Source: Microcaldota archaeon (GTDB taxonomy: Archaea; Micrarchaeota; Micrarchaeia; Micrarchaeales; CABMGC01). From it: DNA of 43,946 nt. The translations under genes and the position numbers were made by a program. Below the pieces are notes generated by a model that was not told the DNA's origin, ran no database searches, and saw only the letters and a list, made by a program, of their open reading frames with translations. Positions within the stretch are counted from its first letter, which is position 1, and the number at the start of each line of letters is the position of its first letter. Below are positions 7,675 to 16,636 of the stretch, in pieces. The stretch is from the NCBI GenBank assembly GCA_021850705.1, contig JAJZKU010000006.1, forward strand, positions 1 to 43,946, written 5' to 3'.

Positions 7675-8799
7675 ATGGCAAAGGATTACTATAACATTCT
7701 TGGAGTGCCAAAGAACGCTAGCCAGACCCAGATAAAAGAAGCTTACAGAAAGCTTGTGCTAAAGAACCATCCTGACATAAACAAGAGCGATGAAGCTAAG
7801 ACCAGGATGCAAGATATAAACGAGGCTTATGCAGTTCTTGGAAACGAGGAGAAGCGCAAGCAGTATGATACGTATGGTCCGGAGATGTTCAACAGGCAGT
7901 TCTCCCAGGAGGATATATTCAGGGGCGTAAACTTTGAGGACATAATAAGGGACATGGGCCTTAACATAAACTTCGGCGGCTTTGGATCCGAGGACCTTTT
8001 TGGCAGTTTCTTTGGAGGAGCAAGGCAGAACAAAGATATTGGCCAGAGCATACTCTACAGGATGGACCTTACGCTTGAGGAGATAGCAAGAGGCACAAAG
8101 AAGAAGATAATCATAAAACACCTTAAGGAGTGCTCCCGCTGTTCTGGCACTGGAGGAGAGCCCGGTTCGAAGCCCGTTAAGTGCCCGAGATGCAAGGGCA
8201 CGGGTTACATAAGCAGGCAGCAGCGCTCCATGTTTGGCAGCATAAACACCGTTACTCCTTGTGAAGATTGCAGAGGCGTGGGAAAGTATTACGATAAAGT
8301 GTGCAAAACATGCTCAGGAAAAGGAGGGGTTCTTGCATCTGAGAATGTAGAGGTTGCAGTGCCTGCAGGGGTTACGAATGGCATGAGGCTGCGCCTTGAA
8401 GGTATGGGAGACTTTGGAAAGGATGGGAATGGCGATCTCTATATAGAGATAAGAGAGCTTGAACACCGCACCTTCAAGCGGAACGGTGACAGCGTCATGG
8501 TTGACATAAAGGTGCCGTTTTACATAGCTGCACTTGGGGGGACGGTTCCCATACCTACTCTGCTCCATGGGGATAAGCAGATAGAGATAGAAAAGGGTAC
8601 GCAGCAGGGAAAGAGAATATTCCTCAGGGAAGAAGGAATAAAGAGGTTCAATGGAAGTGCTATAGGAGAGGAAATAGCCGTAGTCAATATAGAAGTGCCA
8701 AAGGATCTCTCAAAGGAAGAGAGAGAGCTTATGGAGAGGTTGAAGGAGATTGGAGAGCAGCGTAAAGACGGATCTAAGAAAAGATTTGGCTTGTTCTGA
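7675..8799 (+). CDS. dnaJ: DnaJ (Hsp40) co-chaperone
   Basis: A 374-aa class I J-protein that stimulates DnaK ATPase and delivers substrates. The J domain at 1-70 contains the invariant HPD in KNHPDINK. A short Gly/Phe-rich region ([17 protein letters not shown]) follows, then four zinc-binding CxxCxGxG-type repeats: [24 protein letters not shown] and CKTCSGKG. Two C-terminal substrate-binding barrels complete the usual layout. Length and domain order are those of a complete DnaJ. Last gene of the heat-shock operon. Confidence 0.98.
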   Translation: MAKDYYNILGVPKNASQTQIKEAYRKLVLKNHPDINKSDEAKTRMQDINEAYAVLGNEEKRKQYDTYGPEMFNRQFSQEDIFRGVNFEDIIRDMGLNINFGGFGSEDLFGSFFGGARQNKDIGQSILYRMDLTLEEIARGTKKKIIIKHLKECSRCSGTGGEPGSKPVKCPRCKGTGYISRQQRSMFGSINTVTPCEDCRGVGKYYDKVCKTCSGKGGVLASENVEVAVPAGVTNGMRLRLEGMGDFGKDGNGDLYIEIRELEHRTFKRNGDSVMVDIKVPFYIAALGGTVPIPTLLHGDKQIEIEKGTQQGKRIFLREEGIKRFNGSAIGEEIAVVNIEVPKDLSKEERELMERLKEIGEQRKDGSKKRFGLF

Positions 8800-8847
8800 A
8801 CGATACGATACCTATTTAAAATTGGGATTTCAGATATACCTGGTATT

Positions 8848-9543
8848 ATGCGCTTTTCAGTGTATCAGGCAATTCTTCTTGTATGCATCTTTACAGTTAC
8901 GGCGTATGGTGCTGGGACTAATTCGACTAATCAGACAACAGGCTACTCCACTATACTGGTAAACACATCCTTCGTTATGCCCAATTATCAGACTAAATAC
9001 GTTAACTTCGTTGTTTATCCCCTTTCAAATGTAAGCAGCTATACAACTCTGGAATTGCTGAACCAGAGTTCGTTCACGAAATATAACATGAGCGTAAAAC
9101 TTTTGAACAACAGCGGTTATCCGCCTTTTGTAGGGCAGATAGTTATTGCACCGACAAAATATACTCCTAATAATTTTTATCCGATACAGTTAAGGGCTGT
9201 TGGTGGAAACCCGTCAAACTTTACAGAGGTCGTTAACGTAACCATACTTAACAGCACCGCGTATGCTGATTATCTGAGCTTACAGAATTCCGTAAACAGC
9301 ATAATAAATGGAAATACGACTTCAGTCAGCACTGTTAGCACAGTGCCTGTAACGCAGCCTACAACAGCTATTTACAATAACACAAGTTCATTACAGACAA
9401 CCGCTTATGTTAATACTACAATAGCTACTACGATTGCAAGTACTGCGCCGCAGAGTGGCAACCTGCTTTTGTACGCAATTATTGTGATAATAATTGTGAT
9501 TGCTGTTGGCGCATATCTGTTTTTCAGGAATAAGAAGAGGTGA
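8848..9543 (+). CDS. Secreted, C-terminally anchored surface protein with Ser/Thr stalk
   Basis: A 231-aa protein with a Sec signal peptide (residues 1-22, hydrophobic, ending TAYGAG), an extracellular part with many N-x-S/T sequons, a Ser/Thr/Val-rich low-complexity stalk at ~150-200, and one C-terminal membrane span (LLLYAIIVIIIVIAVGAYLFF) followed by RNKKR. This is a typical archaeal cell-surface design. The middle domain (40-145) has alternating beta-strand character but no recognised family. A TATA-like CTATTTAAAAT near 8811-8821 fits a leaderless start at 8848, so it probably has its own promoter after dnaJ. Confidence 0.75.
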   Translation: MRFSVYQAILLVCIFTVTAYGAGTNSTNQTTGYSTILVNTSFVMPNYQTKYVNFVVYPLSNVSSYTTLELLNQSSFTKYNMSVKLLNNSGYPPFVGQIVIAPTKYTPNNFYPIQLRAVGGNPSNFTEVVNVTILNSTAYADYLSLQNSVNSIINGNTTSVSTVSTVPVTQPTTAIYNNTSSLQTTAYVNTTIATTIASTAPQSGNLLLYAIIVIIIVIAVGAYLFFRNKKR

Positions 9544-9549
9544 TAATCC

Positions 9550-9858
9550 TTGAAGGGAAATAAGGTACAGATGGAGGTTGCTGAATTTCGGATAAAGAGG
9601 CTTTTCTTGCTTGCCAAAGAATCGATGGATCCTGATTCACCAATGCATGGACTTGGAAAGAGATATGTGCATATAGCAGAGGAGATAAGCTCACATTACA
9701 GGATAAGGATACCTAATGAGATAAGAGTGCAGATATGCAGATCTTGCCATAATCTTCTTGTCCCTGGAATAAACGCAAAGGTAAGGGTGGTCTCTGGCAA
9801 AGGTTACGTTGCGTATGCATGCGAATGCGGAGCAGAGCGCCATATTTTTTACAAGTAA
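9550..9858 (+). CDS. rnp4: RNase P protein component 4 (Rpp21/Rpr2 family)
   Basis: A 102-aa subunit of archaeal RNase P, which removes tRNA 5' leaders. The N-terminal helices (RIKRLFLLAKESM to HIAEEISSHYRI) bind the Rnp1 partner. A zinc ribbon follows with CRSCHNLLVPGINAKVRV and CECG supplying Cys ligands, the family hallmark. A TTG start at 9550 is chosen because GAGGTGAT at 9538-9545 lies at correct spacing; the next ATG at 9571 would trim seven residues. The ribosome-binding site lies in the end of the upstream surface-protein gene, so the two are likely cotranscribed. Confidence 0.9.
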   Translation: MKGNKVQMEVAEFRIKRLFLLAKESMDPDSPMHGLGKRYVHIAEEISSHYRIRIPNEIRVQICRSCHNLLVPGINAKVRVVSGKGYVAYACECGAERHIFYK

Positions 9859-9882
9859 TAGGGAATCGGGCGTAGGGAGTAT

Positions 9883-10461
9883 ATGGAAGGAGATGTTGTT
9901 CCGGAATCAGACGAGGAGATAGCCGAGGAGATCGATGCAGAATATCCTTCTGACGACCCTATAACGAATAAGGCTTCAATTAGTCTGGAAACTTTTGTTC
10001 TTTTGATAGTGGTAGGGTCATTGATAGCAGTGACAATAGGCTCGCTTCTTACATATCAGCAACCTGCTCCGCGGCAGATAAACAATAACTCTCCCATATT
10101 CGTTTATGTAAATGGGAATCTGACTGAACTTACTCCCGGAACTGCTGCGTACAATCAGGCAGCATATTCCATAAATTATTCTAATACTTCAGGCACTCAA
10201 GGGGATATCGCATTAAATACCATAGCTACTTTATTGGCATTGTTTATGTTTATAGGGTTTTTTGTCTCTAGAAGGAGCGTGATTAGATCTGATGAAAAGA
10301 CATGGCTGGTATATGTATTCATAATAACAAGTGTATTTGGCTGGGGGGCATTAGGAACAGCAATGTCATTAATAATAGGAGGAGGTTTTTATGGAAGCGT
10401 GGGCGGCCTTGGAGGAGCATACTATGCGTTTTGGAAGCTCCAGGATAAAGGATTTATGTGA
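9883..10461 (+). CDS. Multi-span membrane protein of unknown function
   Basis: A 192-aa protein with a strongly acidic N-terminus (1-30) and hydrophobic segments near 37-59, 110-127, 142-160 and a Gly-rich segment at 162-185 (GGGFYGSVGGLGGAYYAFW). Between spans 1 and 2 is a ~45-residue polar loop with N-x-S/T sequons that is probably outside the cell. No family is recognised. The Gly-rich C-terminal segment could be a membrane span or a tight-packing motif. It sits 24 nt after rnp4 and may be cotranscribed. Confidence 0.65.
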   Translation: MEGDVVPESDEEIAEEIDAEYPSDDPITNKASISLETFVLLIVVGSLIAVTIGSLLTYQQPAPRQINNNSPIFVYVNGNLTELTPGTAAYNQAAYSINYSNTSGTQGDIALNTIATLLALFMFIGFFVSRRSVIRSDEKTWLVYVFIITSVFGWGALGTAMSLIIGGGFYGSVGGLGGAYYAFWKLQDKGFM

Positions 10462-10486
10462 TTAATTTATATCTAGGAAATAGGAT

Positions 10487-11008
10487 TCATCTTGCGCCTA
10501 ATCTTTTCAAAAGAAGATCTGATAGATCATCTACTCTTTCCGGATCGCTTAGCGTTATTATGTTTTTCTGGTCTTCCAGGTAGTTTTCAGAAGCTTTGCC
10601 ATGATACAGCCTGATGATATCGCGGGTTGAAGGGTCCTTAGGTGCTGCTACTTTTATCTCCGATATTACATTCGATCTTGCGATTATCTTTATTGCATTG
10701 TTTATTCCTGCTATTATCTTGCCCCTGTTTGCGAATGAAGAGACAACTTCCAGAAGAGGCCTGAAGTCGTATAGCTTGTAAGAGTCCACTCCCTGTCCGT
10801 CTATCAGAATTATGGCATCGAAATCGTTGCCTTTTATATGCCCTGCATTAGTGAATCTGCTGTATACGGCACCGTGAGAACCGACGCACTCTTTTTTAGA
10901 GTAGCTTGCAAGAACCACTTCAACTCCCCACTTTTCAAGCATGTTCTTTATGCTTGATACCGATTCGTCCCTGAAGTCCTTTGGAGGTATGAGCATTACG
11001 ACCCGCAT
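10487..11008 (-). CDS. DJ-1/PfpI-fold protein without the nucleophile cysteine
   Basis: A 173-aa Rossmann-like protein. MRVVMLIPPKDFRDESVSS and the middle strand FDAIILIDGQGVDS match the start and the beta-strand region of DJ-1/PfpI proteins, and GKIIAGINNAIKIIA occupies the nucleophile elbow, where family members have A-I-C-H-G. Here Asn replaces the catalytic Cys, so peptidase, glyoxalase or deglycase chemistry is unlikely. It may be a binding or structural member. An upstream ATG at 11023 is possible, but the TATA-like TTATAAT at 11036-11042 favours a near-leaderless start at 11008. Confidence 0.65.
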   Translation of the reverse strand: MRVVMLIPPKDFRDESVSSIKNMLEKWGVEVVLASYSKKECVGSHGAVYSRFTNAGHIKGNDFDAIILIDGQGVDSYKLYDFRPLLEVVSSFANRGKIIAGINNAIKIIARSNVISEIKVAAPKDPSTRDIIRLYHGKASENYLEDQKNIITLSDPERVDDLSDLLLKRLGAR

Positions 11009-11046
11009 TTTATCACAAATCATATAGCTACAAAGATTATAACCTT

Positions 11047-13023
11047 TTACATACCCTTATGAAGCCTTGATCTGGATATGAAGTATATGATGAACGCTAT
11101 TGCGACTATTGCCATGAGAACTTCAATATCATATACAGATACGAATATCTGCCTTATCTGAGTGCCGCCGGATGCCGATGCATACTCGGTTATGCCATCA
11201 TAGGTCGTACTTAGGTTTACCATCCCGTATGGCAGATCCGTGAAGGATACTCTTCCGTCAGTAGCTTGTAAGTTTTCTGAACTTCCGTTGGCAAAAGCAG
11301 CATGAACAGTTGCGTTTATAGGATTGTCGAAGATATCGGTGAATGTTGCATTTACATTGTACAGAGGCAGGTTTACAAATACCGTACTGTTACTTGTTAT
11401 GCTTATAGGCTGGTCCATAGCTATCTTCATGTTGTCATAATAGACTCCGGTGATGTTATACGTCTGGTCAGGGAATATGAAGGCTGAGTCTCCATAAGCT
11501 TTGCCGTTTATGTATATGGTGGAAGGGAAAACCTTGTTCCCGTACTCGTCTGCTGTCTGAAAAGAGGCAAGGTATTGCTTCCTGAATATCGCATTGATGC
11601 TTACTGGATTGGTCACAATGAAATTAAGGTATGGCGTTGAGGAGCCGTTGCTCCATGCGTAGAATGATGTTTGTGAAAAGTTTGATCTTTTTACTGTGTA
11701 ATTGCTAAGAGATACTGTTGCGTTAGCACCGTATGCATACCAACCGCTTCCGCTTATGCTGCCGTACTTTGAGCTTGCGTTTACATAGTATTCCTTGATG
11801 AAAGTGGCACTGATGTTGAATGGGGAATTGGCATATGTGCTTCCGAAAGGATTCTTGTTCCCGTTCGACCAATTTTGGAAGGCATACCTTGTTGTTTTGT
11901 TGTAATAATAGGTAGCATTATCAACTGCATAATTCACCAGGCTTCCGGCATTGTACCATCCTGTGCCTTTTACCGCTCCGAATGAAGAAGTTACATTTAC
12001 CAGGTATTGAAGCTGCCAGTTGGCATTCTCGGTTATATTGCTTGATATTGTGATTACTGTTGAATTGTCTGGTCCTGAATAGCTGCCTGCTCCGGTACCT
12101 GACCAGCCTTCGAACACCGCCCTTGTCATGTTTCCCATATATACATACTTTGGCTCGGATATCTGCTGGCTTGAGTAAGCCTGAAATTCCGCGGTTGAAT
12201 TACTGGCACCATATGCGGAGATAATCTTAAGGTAGTAGCCGAAGTTCCATAGCTGGTATCCGTTGTTTGGCTGCGGCAACCCGGAGCCTGCCTCGAAATA
12301 ATTTATCCTTGAGCCTATCTCTGATACACCATACGGATTCTGCAACGCCTTGTCGCTGCCTACGCCGTAACCTATGTAAGAGTAGCCGTGCGGCACCGGA
12401 TAGATATCACCTGCAGAATTGTAGAAAGAGAAGTTCGAGAATATCACCGGCATTATGCGAGTGTTTGCATCTGTCGAGTTTGCCATCTCCCCGAAGGCAA
12501 CAGGTGCATTGCTTCCTGAAGATCCTGTTCCCAAATCAACCGTACCTATCTGGTTTCCGTTTAATAGGAAGTGCCATACCCCGTTTGAATAATAGAATGA
12601 GTATCGGTTGAATTTGCCGTTCGTGCCAGCTGAACCATCAGGACCCAGGGCACCCATGAAGGTGCTTGAATTGGAATTAGGAAGGAAGTATTCGTAGAAC
12701 CATTCTGCATCGCCTTTGTTCAGGTATTCTGTACTTGTGCAGTTGTACTGATTGCAATATGAAGGATAGTTACCTGACTGGTTTTCTATCACATAACCTA
12801 CTTGTATGAATGCGCCATTTGCCAGGTTTTCGCCTGTCCAGAATCCTATGGAACCGTTTTGCAGATAGGGTTGGGTCACGGTCTGTATCGTCACTGCTGC
12901 ACCTGTATTGTGGTATGTTACCTGATCCCCTGTCGCGCCGAACTGGAACCAATACTGAGCGTTGGCACTGTAAATAAGCACAGAGGCAAGTATGACAATA
13001 GCAAATGCATCACGCCCTTTCAT
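11047..13023 (-). CDS. Large surface protein with lectin-like N-terminal domain and W-G repeat domains
   Basis: A 658-aa exported protein. It has a signal peptide (1-28, ending YSANA), a C-terminal membrane span (VLMAIVAIAFIIYFI) and a basic end. Residues ~30-200 resemble a concanavalin-like beta-sandwich (YSFYYSNGVWHFLLNGNQIG). Residues ~280-480 hold about three degenerate repeats with the pattern F-x-x-W-S-x-G ... I-x-A-x-F and GxGWYxxGxxV, as found in many archaeal surface proteins and next to thermopsins. Tyr, Asn and Ser are abundant with many glycosylation sequons. The ATG at 13023 lies inside the end of dtdA; a start at 13044 is also open. Probably an adhesin or envelope component (inference). 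Confidence 0.75.
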   Translation of the reverse strand: MKGRDAFAIVILASVLIYSANAQYWFQFGATGDQVTYHNTGAAVTIQTVTQPYLQNGSIGFWTGENLANGAFIQVGYVIENQSGNYPSYCNQYNCTSTEYLNKGDAEWFYEYFLPNSNSSTFMGALGPDGSAGTNGKFNRYSFYYSNGVWHFLLNGNQIGTVDLGTGSSGSNAPVAFGEMANSTDANTRIMPVIFSNFSFYNSAGDIYPVPHGYSYIGYGVGSDKALQNPYGVSEIGSRINYFEAGSGLPQPNNGYQLWNFGYYLKIISAYGASNSTAEFQAYSSQQISEPKYVYMGNMTRAVFEGWSGTGAGSYSGPDNSTVITISSNITENANWQLQYLVNVTSSFGAVKGTGWYNAGSLVNYAVDNATYYYNKTTRYAFQNWSNGNKNPFGSTYANSPFNISATFIKEYYVNASSKYGSISGSGWYAYGANATVSLSNYTVKRSNFSQTSFYAWSNGSSTPYLNFIVTNPVSINAIFRKQYLASFQTADEYGNKVFPSTIYINGKAYGDSAFIFPDQTYNITGVYYDNMKIAMDQPISITSNSTVFVNLPLYNVNATFTDIFDNPINATVHAAFANGSSENLQATDGRVSFTDLPYGMVNLSTTYDGITEYASASGGTQIRQIFVSVYDIEVLMAIVAIAFIIYFISRSRLHKGM

Positions 13024-13813
13024 AGTCGATACCAAGCTCTTCAAGTTTATCTATAATCGCTGACCTAAGCTCTGATCCCAGGCTCTTCCAGTCTATAACT
13101 GCAAATTCAATTTCCTGGTCGTTCCTTTTTACCGCAGCCTCAATCATATCAGTATTCCATGTGTTGCCATCTTTTATAAAAGCGTGGCTGGGCATTATGT
13201 GACCGAATGCATAGTCCTTTTCAAGTGCCAGCCTTGTGAATTTTGATGGATAATGGTTTCCTCCTACGCCTATTACGGCATGCGAGTAGCCCTGGGCGTT
13301 GTCCGCTATCGCATGTGCAGCGCTTATTGAAGCCTGCCCGAGAATTTCTGCCGATTCATGATTGCTAACCATGGCTTCGCTTCCTCCGAATTCTATGAAA
13401 GTACAGGGAGTATCAAGGAACGGGCCGTGATGCGTGGCTTCGTATACCTTGTTTGTTCCTTCAGGTGCCTTTTCCGACAGATTTCTCATGCATGCAAGCA
13501 TAAGTGCAGGTGAAGATGTTGAGAGTTTCTTCGGCATGCCGCCAAAAGAAGCCTCATTTGTCCAGTTCCCTAAGGAGTGCGATGTGAAAGAGGTTATGCC
13601 TGCAGAGCTGTGATGCCGGCTCATGAATAGCACTGCGCTGAAACCCGTTTTGTCCACATAGTCCGCAGTTATGAGAGATCCTTCAATCCTGAGCAGTTCT
13701 ATCCTGTCCTGGATGAACCTGCCACGTTTGTCCTCGAAATCATACCTTTTTTTTATGAACTCGGCAGCATTCTTTGATACAGGATCGCTGTCCGAATACG
13801 CTATGCATATCAT
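13010..13813 (-). CDS. dtdA: D-aminoacyl-tRNA deacylase, archaeal type (DTD2/COG1650)
   Basis: A 267-aa zinc enzyme that hydrolyses D-amino acids (and aldehyde-modified aminoacyl groups in some homologues) from tRNA, protecting translation. Family landmarks are visible: FMSRHHSSAGITSFTSHSLGNW (~63-84), KVYEATHHGPFLDTPCTFIEFGG (~122-144), and GVGGNHYPSKFTRL with FGHIMPSHA near 200-230. These conserved His-rich segments form the metal site. Length is normal. Its 3' end overlaps the start of the large surface-protein gene, an unusual operon partner. Confidence 0.93.
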   Translation of the reverse strand: MICIAYSDSDPVSKNAAEFIKKRYDFEDKRGRFIQDRIELLRIEGSLITADYVDKTGFSAVLFMSRHHSSAGITSFTSHSLGNWTNEASFGGMPKKLSTSSPALMLACMRNLSEKAPEGTNKVYEATHHGPFLDTPCTFIEFGGSEAMVSNHESAEILGQASISAAHAIADNAQGYSHAVIGVGGNHYPSKFTRLALEKDYAFGHIMPSHAFIKDGNTWNTDMIEAAVKRNDQEIEFAVIDWKSLGSELRSAIIDKLEELGIDYERA

Positions 13814-13954
13814 GCTAACGCATCAGATAAGAATTTTTAAGATATAAAGGTTGAGGTTAGTTGTCTTCAGAGAACTTCGGATTAAGATAAGCTATATATT
13901 ATTATCGTGACTAGTAGTTGTATAGCTTTTTGCTGATGCTCTGGCATAGGTGAT

Positions 13955-14695
13955 ATGTTGGAATTAAAGATAGATAATGCGAAGTATTGGAAGGAATGCA
14001 TAGATACGATAGTGAACCTTGTTGATGAAGGTGTCTTCAATGTTACGAAGGAGGGAGTCACCCTTAAGGCCATGGATCCTTCAAGCATAAGCATGATCTC
14101 TTTCTTCATGCCTACAAAGGCCTTCTCGAAATATGATGTTGACAAGAATGTCGCTCTGGGGCTCAACATAGACAATCTCAGTAAGATAATGTCAAGGGCA
14201 AGGGATGGAGAATCGCTCATAATGAAGGAGCATGACAACAAGCTCACGCTTGAGTTCTCAGGCCAGTCAAAAAGGAGGTTCAAGACCCAGCTGATAGACG
14301 TAAGGAAGAGCGTTGACAAGGAGCCTAGCGTGCAGTTCGATGCCGATGTTGAGATAAACGGCGAGACGCTTAAGGAGCTGGTAAAGGACGCCACGATAGT
14401 CTCGGAGTATATATCTCTGAAGGCGACAAAGGACCAGTTCACCATAGACTGCAGAGGAGACTCGGGAGAGCTGAACGAGGAGCACCTGAGTGACGGCAAT
14501 TCGATAAAGAAGATAAAGACCGAGAAGAATGCCGAGGCAACTTTCAACCTGCAATTCCTTGAGAACATGGTTAAGTCGTGCCCTGCTGGAAACTACATAA
14601 GCATAGGCTTGAAGTCCAATGAGCCGCTTAAGCTCACCTACAAGGTAGGAGAGGCACAGATAACATATTATCTTGCGCCTTACATGGAGAGCTGA
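13955..14695 (+). CDS. pcn: DNA polymerase sliding clamp (PCNA)
   Basis: A 246-aa ring-forming processivity clamp for replication and repair. The two-domain PCNA fold is recognisable: LVDEGVFNVTKEGVTLKAMDPSSISMISF in domain 1, a linker region with LIDV, and a C-terminal YYLAPYMES where the LAPYxE end is typical of the family. A homotrimer is likely since only one copy is seen here. The ATG at 13955 directly follows GGTGAT, leaving no spacer, so the TTG at 13958 is an alternative start. Followed by a DUF357 gene and trm1. Confidence 0.97.
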   Translation: MLELKIDNAKYWKECIDTIVNLVDEGVFNVTKEGVTLKAMDPSSISMISFFMPTKAFSKYDVDKNVALGLNIDNLSKIMSRARDGESLIMKEHDNKLTLEFSGQSKRRFKTQLIDVRKSVDKEPSVQFDADVEINGETLKELVKDATIVSEYISLKATKDQFTIDCRGDSGELNEEHLSDGNSIKKIKTEKNAEATFNLQFLENMVKSCPAGNYISIGLKSNEPLKLTYKVGEAQITYYLAPYMES

Positions 14696-14706
14696 ATGGT
14701 AATTGG

Positions 14707-14952
14707 TTGGAGGTAGAAGCCCGTATAAGGAAGGACATACTGCTTTTTTCAGAGAGTATGAAGAAAGTTAGCAAGGTAAGCCTCAGCGATGAGGAGAGGA
14801 AGGTGGTTGAGCTTGCCGAGATGTATGCGAAGGACTCGGAATCGTGGCTCGGGAAGAACGATGTGTACACCGCTTTCGCAAGCATTGCATATGCGCATGG
14901 ATTGCTTGATGCAGTTCTCAAGATAAAGGGAATTTATGATGAAGGTAAATGA
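14707..14952 (+). CDS. DUF357-family helical protein
   Basis: An 81-aa all-helical protein of the archaeal DUF357 family. The diagnostic part is LAEMYAKDSESWLGKNDVYTAFASIAYAHGLLDAVLKIKGI, two antiparallel helices with the family's Y-x-x-D-S-x-x-[FW]-L and YAHGxLDA patterns. Function is unknown. It begins with TTG 11 nt after pcn and overlaps the trm1 start by 17 nt, so pcn, DUF357 and trm1 form one operon. Confidence 0.85.
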   Translation: MEVEARIRKDILLFSESMKKVSKVSLSDEERKVVELAEMYAKDSESWLGKNDVYTAFASIAYAHGLLDAVLKIKGIYDEGK

Positions 14953-16018
14953 GCTCTCCGCGGAGATAAGTGTCAGTAAAGGAGTATTTTACAATCCAAA
15001 AATGCAGTCTTTGCGTTCAATATCTGTTGCTTTCGTTAAGGCAAATGCCCAGAAGGGCGCAAGACTTCTGGATGCGACCTCTGCAACAGGGGTACGTGGC
15101 ATAAGATATGCGCTTGAAGCAGGAATAAGGGAGCCTGTACTGATAGACATGAATGCCGATGCTTATGCGAACTCCGTTGAGAATGTGAAGGCCAATGGAA
15201 TTGAAGCTGATGTAAAGGAGAAGAGCTTCCAGGAGTTTGCAAATACCAGCAATGAGAGATTTGACATAATAGACATAGATCCTTTTGGCAGCCCTGCCCC
15301 TTTGATATACGATGCTTTCAAGATCTCAAAGGACGGAACGCTTCTCATGGTTACGGCTACCGATACAGCGGTGCTTCACGGGGCTCATGCAAACGCATGC
15401 ATAAAGATATACGGATCCGTACCGATGCACACCGAGCTGTGCAAGGAGGCAGGAGCAAGGATACTTTTGGCATTTATTGCAAGAAATGCGGCACAATTCA
15501 ATTTCGGCATAGAACCTCTGATGTGCATATCTGATATGCACTATATCAGATTGTTCCTGCGCGTATCGCATGGTGCATCCGATGCCCTTACCGCTGTCAA
15601 GGACCTTGGTGTTCTTAGGCAGTGCGTCTCCTGCAGATATTTCGAATATAGCAAAGGTATATGCGCATCGGATAGCGAATGCGCAAAGTGTGGCTCTAGG
15701 ATGCTTGTTGCAGGGCAGATGTGGCTTAAGGGGCTTTCCGATAGGAAATACGTGGATAACACATTAAGGACAATTAAGAAGATGGGCGATGCTGCTGCTG
15801 AAAAACAGATGTCCATGATAGCGGATGAGCTTGATATCCCGTTCTTCTATGCTGTTCCAAAGATTACAAAGGCATTTTCCATCGGTTCGGTTTCGCACAG
15901 GAAGGTCATGGAGAGGCTGCAGAATAAAGGATACAGAGTCTCAGAAACACAGTTCTGGAAGGATTCTGTAAAGACCGATGCGGATTATGATGCTGTTGTC
16001 GATTCTGTTAAAACCTAG
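14936..16018 (+). CDS. trm1: tRNA (guanine-26,N2,N2)-dimethyltransferase
   Basis: A 360-aa SAM-dependent methyltransferase that makes m2,2G26 in tRNAs. Residues 43-57 carry the SAM motif LLDATSATGVRGIRYA, and DIIDIDPFGSPAP near 105-117 is the catalytic D-P-F-G motif. A C-terminal zinc domain has CVSCRYFEYSKGICASDSECAKCG with four ligands. Length is typical. Either of two adjacent ATGs (14936, 14939) can start it. It converges with the GNAT-like pair, three nt apart. Confidence 0.96.
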   Translation: MMKVNELSAEISVSKGVFYNPKMQSLRSISVAFVKANAQKGARLLDATSATGVRGIRYALEAGIREPVLIDMNADAYANSVENVKANGIEADVKEKSFQEFANTSNERFDIIDIDPFGSPAPLIYDAFKISKDGTLLMVTATDTAVLHGAHANACIKIYGSVPMHTELCKEAGARILLAFIARNAAQFNFGIEPLMCISDMHYIRLFLRVSHGASDALTAVKDLGVLRQCVSCRYFEYSKGICASDSECAKCGSRMLVAGQMWLKGLSDRKYVDNTLRTIKKMGDAAAEKQMSMIADELDIPFFYAVPKITKAFSIGSVSHRKVMERLQNKGYRVSETQFWKDSVKTDADYDAVVDSVKT

Positions 16019-16021
16019 TTG

Positions 16022-16627
16022 CTATTTTCTCCTTTCGACTGAAAAGGTCAGCCTGAATGCGTCCCCCTTTTTATAATTCAGCGAATAATATTTGCTGTTT
16101 ATACTCTCGTCAGGGCATCTTGGCACGCATGGAGTAAGCATTTTCGGAAGCGTTCGCCTTCTGAGCTCTCTTGTTAAAGAATACGAAGATATATTTCCTT
16201 GATTTATGAAGTATTGCATTGCTCTAGACACCCCTCTTTCCACATTCGGGTTCTGGGTAGTGACGGTAAAAATACTGAATCCTTCGTCCAATCCGTCCGA
16301 TATGCGCAATTTGTTGAATATATAGTATATTCCATTGCTCTGCTCCGATCGTGCAATGAAGGCAGTGACAAAGTGGCATTCGTCAGTCTGGTATTCGGAT
16401 GCTGCAAAACCTACTTTTATGTTAAGGTCCTTTCTGCATGCTGACAGCAGCAGGTTGTTTGCAGTGAGGAGTCCCGTTATCCATCTCTCTGATGCTGTAG
16501 GGGTGAACGCATTTTTGGCCACTCTTATGGCATCCTTAAATTCGGATTTGTCTAAGTCAATGCTCCGGCCCCATGCGGCTTTATGTTTCGTTATCGAGTA
16601 TTTTTCAGTGCTCTCTTTTGAAATCAT
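16022..16627 (-). CDS. GNAT-like protein, downstream copy of a tandem pair
   Basis: A 201-aa protein clearly homologous along its length to the adjacent 16637-17269 product (roughly 40% identical by eye). Shared landmarks are YSITKHK, FKDAIRVAKNAFTP, the VGFAASEY strand, EQSNGIYYIFNKLRI, TVTTQNPNVERG and a C-terminal LNYKKGDAFRLTFSV. A strand-helix-strand layout around EQxNGxYxIF and T-T-Q-N-P-x-V resembles motif A and strand 5 of GNAT acyltransferases, but the usual Q/R-x-x-G-x-G/A pyrophosphate loop is weak. It starts 9 nt after its partner's stop, so they share an operon. Activity unknown. Confidence 0.72.
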   Translation of the reverse strand: MISKESTEKYSITKHKAAWGRSIDLDKSEFKDAIRVAKNAFTPTASERWITGLLTANNLLLSACRKDLNIKVGFAASEYQTDECHFVTAFIARSEQSNGIYYIFNKLRISDGLDEGFSIFTVTTQNPNVERGVSRAMQYFINQGNISSYSLTRELRRRTLPKMLTPCVPRCPDESINSKYYSLNYKKGDAFRLTFSVERRK

Positions 16628-16636
16628 TGATTTACC

